From Chlamydomonas reinhardtii (Eukaryota > Chlorophyta > Chlorophyceae > Chlamydomonadales > Chlamydomonadaceae), in contig NC_057013.1 of assembly GCF_000002595.2 (NCBI RefSeq), positions 2,985,087 through 3,049,086 of the forward strand: 64,000 bases of DNA, given 5' to 3'. Below are positions 25,952 through 34,233 of the stretch, piece after piece. A program made the position numbers and the translations under genes. The notes beneath the pieces were generated by a model that made no database searches, was not told where the DNA came from, and was given only the letters and a program-made list of their open reading frames with translations. Position 1 is the first letter of the stretch. Each line of letters starts with the position of its first letter.

Positions 25952-28900
25952 CGCTGCTACGCCGCACCTACGGCCCATCCTGCGCAACATCATCCAGTAC
26001 GGCACCGACACCATGTACGCCACCCCGCTCAGCGTCGCCCCCAAACGCATCCCCCGCAGCAAGGACGACCCCAACTGGATTGCATGGTCGCGCCGCCTTG
26101 AAGGCCTGTGGACGCGTGCCGTTGATGCTTTCGCTGCAAGAGGCCTCAATGTCGCGCGCATCGCCCGCGCCCTGGCCAACCCCACCGGACTCGACTTCCT
26201 TTTCGCCACTGGCCCTCCCCCACTCCCGCCCGCCCTCCTCCCCGCCGACGGCCAACCCCGACGGCTTTTTGCCTCTCGCAACTGGGCCCGCCGCATCTCC
26301 GTTGTCCACCACCACATGCGCGCCGGCCGCATCGCCCTGCCCGACCGCCTCCACAGCCTGGCCACCTACAGCATCAACTCATTGCAGCGCATGCTTCTCG
26401 CTTTGCGCAGCCTGGCCCCATCCTCCCTTCACCGCACAGCAACCCCAGCCGACATCGCAGCCATTCGCCAGGTCCTCACTGCCGCCCACGCCGCCGCGCA
26501 GCGCCGCCAGCTTGACGCCCGCCCCAAGCAGCCCCTGGTCCTCCGCCTCCCAGCCCCGCTTCAGGCTCACCTCCGCGCCGCCGACGCCAGAGCCCTCCTC
26601 GCCTCGCCAGGCATTGCCCGCTTCATGCCGGACCGCATGCCCGCCGCCTCCACCGTCACCTTCCTCGCACCTCCGTCCCTGCGCCACCTCCTCTGCAACG
26701 CCGCAAAAGCCAGCCGCGACCCCGGCGCCACCACCTCCTGCACCTGCCATCTCTTCCCCGCCCTTCCCCGCGACCCTGCCCACGGCCACATCTTCACCCA
26801 CCGCCTACAGCCCGCCTTGACGCCGGCCGCCGCTGCCCTCTGGTCCATGGGAGCCAACACGCGCCCACCGCCTGACCCCAGCGCGCCTCTCCCCACGTCC
26901 CTGGCCGACGACCTGCGGAAGTCACTCTTCGGATACTGCCGACGCGCCGCCCGCGCCGCACGCATCGCCACCGACTCCGCCACATCTTGGGTCAACGCCG
27001 CCGCCGCTGCCCTGCGCGCCACTGTCGACCCTTCCGCCGCCGCCTCCGTCGATGCCGACATGCTCCTCCACCCCGCCCCCACACCGCCGCCTCCACCGGC
27101 ATTTCCGCTATCCGCCGCAGATGTCGCCGCCGCCACCGCCACCTTCCGCAGCGTCCGCCGCAACCTCATCATCACGGTCATGGACAAGTGCCCGGACAAC
27201 TTTGTCGCCGTGTGCCCCCACCTATATCATGCCAAGCTCGCCGCCGACTTGCAAGCATCCCCCTTCTACGCCGTCGCCACCCCTGCTGACTACTCCGCCA
27301 GCCTTACCGCCGTCGGGCTTATGCTGCAGCCGCTGGGGCTCCCCTTCCACGCCGCCCAGCCGCCACCTGTCAACTACGGCACCGGCAAGTGCCACAAGAC
27401 CCCCTTCGGTTTTCGCTACATCACCGCCTCTCCCGCCATCCCCACCACCGATGCCGCCGTCGTCCTCACCGGCTTCCTCCGTACGCTGGACGCCACCCTG
27501 CCGAAACTGTACGCAGCCCTCTTTCCGCGCCTGCCCCTGCGGCCGTGGCACGTCAACGGCCCCTTCGTCTCCGCTAGCCTGCTGCGCCACGCGTCCCTCG
27601 CCCCCAGGCCGATCAACCCTCTCCCCGGCGCCGGCACCACCACCTTCACGCCCACACCCCCCGCCACCACCACCCCCGCACCGACTACCCCCGCCCCGGA
27701 CTTCCCTTGTGCTGTCTGCGGCCGCACCAATGGTCACGGCCTCATCCTGTGTGATCACCCCGGCGCTCGCACCGACGGCCGTGCCACATGCCTCGTCGGC
27801 GCCCACGGCGCATGCTTACGGCCCGCAATCAGCACACGCGCCGCCCACCGCATGGGCACCTGGCACTGCCCCCTGCACGCGCCGCAGCCTGTTGAGGACC
27901 CCGCGACATCCTGCCCCTACACTGGCACCCTCACCTTCGGCCGCACGATCCGGTACCCGCCCCCTGCCCCTGGGCCACCCATCGCCACCGTCACCTACAC
28001 CGCCTCGACTGCCGCGCCATGTCAGCTGCCCGGCCCTATCTCCGCGCCGGCCGTGTGCACATATGACGTGGAACGGCTCTTCACCAACCTGCCTATTCCT
28101 ACCTGCATCGAGCATTTGGTCAACCTCTTCTCCCTCGTCCTCTCCACCCTGCATGATGGAGCCGCCGGCCTCCAGTTCTACCCGTACAACCGTGCAGCCG
28201 AAGCCCAGTGGCCTACCGAAGCCGCATGGCTTGCCCGCGCCAGCCCCAAATCCACCTCCGCCGCCCGCCGCGGGCGCCCCCCGCCTGCTCCCCATCCGCA
28301 TCGAGGTCTCGACGCTCACGGCCGATACTATATGTGGACGCCCGGCGTCCTCCGCACGGTGCTGCGCGCCCTGCTTGCGCATGCCTACACCTCCTACCGC
28401 GGCCAGCCCTACCTGCAAATTCGCGGCGTCGCCATGGGCGCCAACTTCGCTTCGTACGTTGCCAACCTGGTCCTTGCCTATGATGAGTTGCGCTGGCAGC
28501 ACGCACTCTACACCCGCGTCTTCATGCCCTCCGCCAGCTCCTTGTGCGCGGAAGCTTCCCTCGCCCTTGATGTGCTACTGGCGTTCCAAGACACCCAGCG
28601 GTACACCGACGACCTCCTCGGCTGCTGCAACCCCTTCCTTCCCCACCTGCTGCTGCAATCCCAATCGCTTGCCGGCATCCCTGGCATCTACTCCACCGAC
28701 CTCACCTTGGCGGCCTCCGGCGCCACACCCGCCGCCGGCGTCGCCACGCCTTACCTCAACTTCGCCATCACCCCCCACAGCAGCAACATCTACGGGCACG
28801 TCGTGTACGACCTACAGCCGTACGACAAACGCGACAGCCCCAAGTTTGCGCAGCTCGGCGTCTCCCGCTTCACCCCGTTCTACTCCTGCATCCCCCGGCA

Positions 28901-29345
28901 CGTGCGCTTCAACGTTGTCATCGGCGCCCTCGTCACCCTTGCGCGGCTCTGCACCACCCTCGGCACCTTCATCACGTCAGCACGGCGCACGCTGCGGCGG
29001 CTGCATCTGCGCGCCTACCCGCGCCCCTTCCTCCGCAAGGCCCTCATGCGCTTCTACTGTCGGCATCGCCAACTGCTGCCGGGTACCATGACCTCACGCG
29101 GGCTCCTCAGCCTCCTGCCGCCCCCGGATCTGCCCCCTCCTCCGCCGGCGGCCCCGCCGCCGCCTCCCCCTCCGGCCCCCGCGCCACCAGTCGCCGCCGC
29201 CGTCGTCCTGCCGGCCCTGCCCGCACCACCGCTTCCCTTCCCTCCTGCTGGCCACGCGGCCTGGTGCCACGGCGACAACAACATCGGCTCAGGCGACGAC
29301 ATGTCCATCTCCTCTGACAACGGCAGCGATATGTCCATCTGTTAG
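25779..29345 (+). CDS. Penelope-like reverse transcriptase with internal PHD finger
   Basis: Uninterrupted 1188-codon frame from a true ATG inside the left repeat to TAG. RT landmarks: VMDKCPDNFVAVCPHLYHAK near 27177, YDVERLFTNLP near 28060 (first catalytic Asp), IRGVAMGANFASYVANL near 28420, and YTDDLLGCC near 28600 (YxDD box). Between the fingers and palm, about 27700-27880 encodes a Cys4-His-Cys2-His PHD-like finger: CAVCGRTNGHGLILCDHP, CLVGAHGACLRP, GTWHCPLH. The C-terminus is Pro-rich, then acidic. No endonuclease is in this frame. The product would copy element RNA at a nicked target. Codon use is C-rich and proline-heavy, unlike the neighbouring host genes. Confidence 0.85.
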   Translation: MRVSKTSTQPASYRRYSNSARTTHQCLVPSRYAFMWARVGATHIGTTLSCPLPCSITTAATPHLRPILRNIIQYGTDTMYATPLSVAPKRIPRSKDDPNWIAWSRRLEGLWTRAVDAFAARGLNVARIARALANPTGLDFLFATGPPPLPPALLPADGQPRRLFASRNWARRISVVHHHMRAGRIALPDRLHSLATYSINSLQRMLLALRSLAPSSLHRTATPADIAAIRQVLTAAHAAAQRRQLDARPKQPLVLRLPAPLQAHLRAADARALLASPGIARFMPDRMPAASTVTFLAPPSLRHLLCNAAKASRDPGATTSCTCHLFPALPRDPAHGHIFTHRLQPALTPAAAALWSMGANTRPPPDPSAPLPTSLADDLRKSLFGYCRRAARAARIATDSATSWVNAAAAALRATVDPSAAASVDADMLLHPAPTPPPPPAFPLSAADVAAATATFRSVRRNLIITVMDKCPDNFVAVCPHLYHAKLAADLQASPFYAVATPADYSASLTAVGLMLQPLGLPFHAAQPPPVNYGTGKCHKTPFGFRYITASPAIPTTDAAVVLTGFLRTLDATLPKLYAALFPRLPLRPWHVNGPFVSASLLRHASLAPRPINPLPGAGTTTFTPTPPATTTPAPTTPAPDFPCAVCGRTNGHGLILCDHPGARTDGRATCLVGAHGACLRPAISTRAAHRMGTWHCPLHAPQPVEDPATSCPYTGTLTFGRTIRYPPPAPGPPIATVTYTASTAAPCQLPGPISAPAVCTYDVERLFTNLPIPTCIEHLVNLFSLVLSTLHDGAAGLQFYPYNRAAEAQWPTEAAWLARASPKSTSAARRGRPPPAPHPHRGLDAHGRYYMWTPGVLRTVLRALLAHAYTSYRGQPYLQIRGVAMGANFASYVANLVLAYDELRWQHALYTRVFMPSASSLCAEASLALDVLLAFQDTQRYTDDLLGCCNPFLPHLLLQSQSLAGIPGIYSTDLTLAASGATPAAGVATPYLNFAITPHSSNIYGHVVYDLQPYDKRDSPKFAQLGVSRFTPFYSCIPRHVRFNVVIGALVTLARLCTTLGTFITSARRTLRRLHLRAYPRPFLRKALMRFYCRHRQLLPGTMTSRGLLSLLPPPDLPPPPPAAPPPPPPPAPAPPVAAAVVLPALPAPPLPFPPAGHAAWCHGDNNIGSGDDMSISSDNGSDMSIC

Positions 29346-29430
29346 CAGCAGCCCCAGATGTGACGCAGCAGCGTCAGCCTCAGCCAGCACGACAGCCGTG
29401 GAGCGGCGACCTGGGCGACGGTAGCGGCGG

Positions 29431-30959
29431 TACCGAGCGGTGCGGTGGCTTGTAGTAGGTGATTGGGGGTGGGGCGCCGGTCCCGGCTGCCCTGAACCGC
29501 TCTGCGGTGCGGGGACGGCCGTGCCGGTGTTCCCGTGCTGGGCTTCTGGTTTCCCGTGTTTACGGTAGGGACACAGGTCGGTGCTAAGTTTGGGGCTTGG
29601 CGCGCGTGTGGGCTTTTTCCTTGTCGGTTCGGCGCAGGTCGGGTTCTCGGGTTTGCGTTAGGGGCGCTGGTTTTCGGGAGTGTGCTGTCCCGCCGGCCGT
29701 GTGTGGGGCGTGCGGTGCGTGATCGCCGGCTTCTCGGCCGTCTTGTGGGTTGTGTGTGCGCGTGTGAGTGCCTGTTTGCGGCGGGCGTGTATTGGCTGCG
29801 TGGGCGGGCTCCTTGGCGGGCTTTTCGTCCTGGCTGTGTTTTGCCCTGTGTGTGTGCGCGTGTCCCCTCTCCGCGCTCCCGTGCCGCAGGGCTGATGATT
29901 TTAAGACGCCGCCTCCTGTCATGCCACCGGGGAGCTCTTCGTGAGCCCGGGCTCCATCCAGCCGCGTACCCAAGTACCCACCTACGTACCAGCCCCAGCG
30001 CTGCCAGCCTCTGCAGCCACCCAGCGTCCCATGCCAGCTGTCCCGTGCCTCTCCCCAGCTGTCCCGTGCCTCTCCCCAGCTGTCCCACCCCAGCAGTCCC
30101 ACATCCGCTGTCCCCTCCCAGATGTCCCTCCCAGCTGTCCCTTCCAGTAGTCCCTTCCAGTTGTCCCTTCCAGCTGTCCCACACCAACTGTCCCACCCCA
30201 GCTGTCCCTTCGGCTCCCTTCTCAAACGCAGCTTCAGCGAAATCTACAGCCTGCCCGACTCCCGGCGTGTGCGGCCTTCCGCCCGCCTTCCAAAACGCAA
30301 CAGCCCCCGCCTCTCCTCGCCAGCCGCTCACAGCCGAAACTCTGCTTCTTTCTTAATCAGCCACAAACATCAGCCACAAACAATGCCTCGGAAACAACAC
30401 CTCGGAAACTTCCTCCCATCTAGTGCGCGGCCACAGCTCCCCTACCGAACGTCGCAGCACCTATCCTCACCATCAGCAACGCTTCCTCACCTCCGGTTGT
30501 GCTGTTGGCGTGTTGCACCGCATTCGGCCTGCCCGCCACAATTGTCGTACACATTCGGGCCCCTCTTCTGCTTTGCTTCGCCTTGTTCTTGCCCCTGCTT
30601 GTCACACTGTCGCCCGGCCATTGTTTTGCTGCACGCCGTTGCATTACGCTAGTGCTCGTCTACACAGCTCATCCGTGGACGCCGGTCGACTGCCTGCAGG
30701 TGCGCATCGGCTATGCTATCCGCGCGGTGTGGCGTCGCATTGAGTCTGTGTGGTGCTATCGCCTTGGCCGGGCGCCCGGAGCGTGAGGAATGCGCGTCAG
30801 CAAAACATCGTCACAACCTGCCAGCTACCGTCGGTACAGTAACAGCGCGCGAACGACGCACCAATGCCTTGTCCCTTCTTGCTACGCATTTATGTGGGCA
30901 CGGGTGGGAGCCACACACATCGGGACTACGCTTTCCTGCCCCTTGCCATGTTCCATCAC
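29431..30959 (+). repeat. right pseudo-LTR
   Basis: Direct copy of 24453-25951. It is slightly longer, mainly from an extra 20-odd-base unit in the minisatellite near 30040-30070 and a second extra unit near 30180. It ends exactly at the right target-site copy. Confidence 0.9.
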
Positions 30960-30974
30960 GAGGGCTGAGTAAGA
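30960..30974. repeat. right target-site duplication
   Basis: Second copy of the 15 bases at 24218-24232, directly after the right pseudo-LTR end CATCAC. Confidence 0.8.
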
Positions 30975-31921
30975 AGTGTGTGTCCGCCACACCAGCCAGC
31001 ACTGTCCCATCGCACACCTACAGCGCACAGCAGCTGCTGCTCATAATCGACCTCAGCCAGCGCACAGCAACCAGTGAGGATGCATGATCAACACGCAGGG
31101 ACTGGTTCGTGGGGCCCATTTGCCACGTCACGGGTCCCCTGACTACATGGTCCCACAGACGAGGGGCGCATATGTTGTCAAACCGACTTTGGACTCTACA
31201 CCGCGTCTATACCGCCAATGTGACACTTCTCAATGTCGCACGCAGCATGCTGACCTGGGCGACGGCCACTACCGTATCTACCCGCACTACCCCCAGTTTT
31301 GGGCTGAGCCGCCGGAGCACAGCGGTTCAGGGGGTGCGAAGCCCCCCCAGGAACGCTGTCCGTGCTCAACCTGAGTCAGTCACAAGCCACCGGAGTCACA
31401 CCAGCGCTCACGTGCAACCCGCTGACCCAAGGTCACGCCTTACGCGGTGATCAAAATATCATCTAACCTCCTCCAGAGTTGTCCTCCATGGTACGTTCAG
31501 CTGGAATACGCATACCTCCCTCCTCCTCCGCCTCCTCGGTCGCGCAAAGCGAGCCCCCTCCTTGTCGTACCGCCTAGCCAGTAACCGTCCGTCGAAATGC
31601 ACTCACGCAATGTACAGGTGCACGAGTCTGAGCTTTGTTAACCCCACGGTAGATTGACGTGATCATGCAGCATAGTAAGCCATGTCTACGTCTGTCACCC
31701 ACCCTCTTCTTGTCGCAATGCATCTGCGCGGGAGCACCTAATTCAGGCCCAGCCCCGCAGTGCTACCGCAAAACTGCACACAGCCGTGTTGCCCTATGTG
31801 ACACAACCAGCCCGCATGCGTCTGGAAACAGCTATGATGCGCGTATGCTTCCGACACTAAACGCCCTTGAGTCCCACGCTCTATAACCCTCTGGTCTTAG
31901 TCAACCGCTGCGCTACGCCGG
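30975..31921. other. intergenic between retroelement and ALFIN-like gene
   Basis: A 96-codon plus-strand frame (31084-31374) has no recognisable family. A short GGGGGTGCGAAGCCCCCC hairpin lies near 31333. The right end should contain the ALFIN-like 3' UTR. Nothing else identifiable. Confidence 0.4.
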
Positions 31922-33470
31922 TCATTGCGGGCCGGCGCACTGGCCACAGCGCCAGTGCTTCATCTGCGCTGCCTTCTTTTCCGTCATCTTCGCGCAGCGC
32001 CCACAGTACCACGTGTCGCAAGCGTCGCAGGCGATCCAGAACTCATCCGTGCGATACAGGCGCCCGCAGGCCGGGCAGGGGTCACCCTCGCCGTCCTCCC
32101 AATCGCCACTGGCCCTGTAAGAAATGGGTGCAGGGTCACATGGCACCGGGTGGTGGTCAGCATGCAGAATAAGGTGCGAGAGCACTGACACCACCCTGCC
32201 GACACATGGACTTTGCGCGCCCTCTTGACCAGCCCCCTGGGTTCCAAGCTCCCTGTGTGCTTACCCGCCCTCGTCCGCCTCGTCATCGCTCATCTGCAAC
32301 ACACGAAGAAGTTGAGGTGCCCACCGGTTAGCGAACAAGTTCCAGGGAGGCGGGTTGCCCAGTTGGAGTTAGACAGGAAACGTGAGTAACATGGTACCCA
32401 TGACCGCACCCCATCCCTTGGCACGTGTACGCACCCTTGCCCGCGCTGAAGCGCGCGACGGCCCGCCGGGGCCTCCCGGCCGCTTCATGCCGCCAGCGTT
32501 CGTCGTTGGCCCCCCGTTCGTCTGCTTGACGCGGCCCGAGACCACCTGCACCAGCCCGCAGACAAGAGGATTATGATAACATGCAAAGCCGCCTGGCATG
32601 GTCCAGTATGCTGCGACAAGCAGCACCAGTGGCGCCTTGCAACCAATACGCGGCGACGCAGCCAGACCGCCTGCGGAAGCTTACCTCGTAGCACGTCGGT
32701 AGTTTGTTTATGAGGCCAAACAGCTCATCCCGCTCGTCCCTGTCAGTTTGTTGCAGACACTTGAGAGCTGATCATCCTGGAGCTCATCACCACAGCGTTA
32801 CTTCTGCCGTGGCATACCGTGCCGTCCTGATACCCTCTTGGGCCCGCCCTCTCCCACACGCACCGGTTGAGCCGCGCTCCCTTGTAGAACGCCAGCGCCA
32901 GCAGCCAACTGCAAGCACGAGTAGTCGCGACCAGTCAGTCCGGAGCGCAGGTGACAGACGACCAAGAGGCTCCAGAACATTTGGCTGTCAGGCATCGACT
33001 TTGCCGCGCTCACCTGTCCGAGTGCACGGCGACTAGGCTGATCCAGTCCTTGCGCTGCAGAGACACGGAAGTAGGTTGTAAGGTATGCAGGGAAATTCCT
33101 GTGTCGCAGGTACAATCCGAGAGGGAAGCGACTTGCGAGCCCTGCCCCACCAGGCTCACCTCCATGCCATCACGAGCAAAGTTGATGCCCTGCACGCATG
33201 GAATAGCGGAATCAGCGTGCCGCGGACACATTGACAAGTTGACAAGCCTCATCTGCGCCTCACCAAGGCTGGCTCTGGCGCCTCAGGTGGAACTTCCTCA
33301 GCGGGCAGGTCGCACGCCCACGTCCCGTCCTGGTATGCGTACAGGCAGAGGTTCTCCTTTTGAGGGTCGCATTGTGACCAGAAGCGGTCGATGTCGGTCG
33401 TCAGTGCGCGCAGGATGCCTTTGCGCCGCCCAACATAGTCTTCATAGATGGCACGAGGTGAACGACTCAT
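31922..33470 (-). CDS. ALFIN-like PHD-finger protein
   Basis: Eight exons in phase: 33264-33470, 33160-33189, 33014-33054, 32864-32908, 32685-32739, 32435-32545, 32265-32293, 31922-32114; 236 residues, normal for the family. The N-terminal Alfin domain is clear: [96 protein letters not shown]. The C-terminal PHD finger ([20 protein letters not shown], then [10 protein letters not shown] and HWRCGQC) has the aromatic and acidic residues used to read H3K4me2/3. One PHD ligand is Cys (WYCGRC) where plant ALFIN proteins have His (WYHGKC). ALFIN-like proteins are plant-lineage chromatin readers tied to transcription control (family knowledge). The start is the first ATG; a TATATA run at about 33566-33572 lies ~100 bp upstream on the coding strand. 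Confidence 0.9.
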
Positions 33471-34233
33471 TGCTATATTCGAATCGTCGTCGGCGGGTAA
33501 CTTCAAGTTCAAGGGTCGGCAGGCGTCAAGGGGCGAGTGTGGTCAAGGCTACAGAATACAGCTACATATATAGAGCGCAGCTAATACGCTCAGTTGATAA
33601 GGAGTGTGTGACTGTCTCCTCAGCGGGGGCTGCCGGCGCATGCCCATGCCGGCGGCACACACACATACACACAAGAAATACAGCCCCCCCCGCGAGAATC
33701 GCACCACGTTGCAGTAGCGTTCACCTCGTGCCAACTATGAAGACTATGTCGGGCGGTGCAAAAGCACCCTGCGCGCGCTGACGACTGACATCGACCGCTT
33801 TGGTCACAATGCGACCGTGAAGTGACGGCCTCTGCCTGTGTGCATACCAGGACGGGACGTGGACGTATGACCTGCCCGCTGAGGAAATTCCACCAGTGGC
33901 GCCATAGCCAGCCTTGGTGAGGCGCAGATGGGGCTTGTTAGCTTGTCAGTATGTCTGCGGCGTGCAACATAAAGCTCCAGGTGTACGACACAAGCAACGG
34001 GCCAACTAACACGACCCGCGCAGAACTACGCCTCTCGGTGCTTCACCCGTGTGGCACACGCTGGTGGGGACTAGGGCCCATCTAACTCCTTGTAATATCT
34101 CATTCATCTGCTGCCCCATGCGAGGTACAGGCTCACACGCGACTTCCACTTCTCACAGCGGCGGACCGGCGGTCCGTATGCCGCCGTTTGCAGGCCACCC
34201 ACACGCCTGCGTGACTTGCCCCTGCCCAATTGC
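33471..34233. other. ALFIN-like 5' flank and PIG-T 3' flank
   Basis: Holds the ALFIN-like promoter (TATATA at about 33566-33572, minus strand) and the 3' UTR of PIG-T. It is largely taken up by the inverted ALFIN exon-1 copy at 33714-33966. Nothing further recognised in 33967-34233. Confidence 0.5.
33714..33966 (+). pseudogene. decayed inverted copy of ALFIN-like exon 1
   Basis: Plus-strand DNA closely resembles the minus-strand coding sequence of exon 1 of the adjacent ALFIN-like gene. The translation gives [20 protein letters not shown], then loses frame after DRF. The similarity continues past the exon donor into intron 1 (GGTGAGGCGCAGAT, then a CTTGT..CTTGTCA tract), so it arose by DNA duplication, not from spliced RNA. 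A one-base loss after DRF shifts the frame and a TGA follows soon after; there is also an in-frame TAG near the copy of the exon end in the original frame. The two arms are separated by about 240 bp and face each other. Confidence 0.85.

Larger units (their letters stand above)
24218..30974 (+). mobile_element. Penelope-like retroelement with pseudo-LTRs, including target-site duplications
   Basis: An insertion of about 6.7 kb, bounded by matching target-site copies (24218-24232 and 30960-30974). Order: GIY-YIG fragment, pseudo-LTR (24453-25951), reverse transcriptase ORF (25779-29345), 85 bp, pseudo-LTR (29431-30959). Direct repeats made by partial tandem copying, plus a Penelope-type RT and a GIY-YIG domain, identify the class. 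There is no gag, protease or integrase, so it is not an LTR retrotransposon. I recall a green-algal clade (Chlamys) of Penelope-like elements with N-terminal endonuclease; this copy may belong there. The two repeats differ only by scattered substitutions and a few short indels and the RT ORF is open, so the insertion looks recent. It sits in intergenic DNA just past IWS1. Confidence 0.85.

Noticed and set aside
24453-30959. LTR retrotransposon interpretation of the ~1.5-kb direct repeats
   Set aside because: No gag, protease, integrase or TG..CA repeat ends are seen; the RT and GIY-YIG motifs are Penelope-type, where such repeats come from partial tandem copying.
31922-32114. Origin of the retroelement PHD finger from the nearby ALFIN-like PHD
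   Set aside because: The two fingers share only the general PHD pattern; spacing and flanking residues differ, so the closeness looks accidental.
33714-33966. ALFIN exon-1 copy as a processed (RNA-derived) pseudogene
   Set aside because: The similarity continues into intron 1, so it is a genomic DNA duplication.
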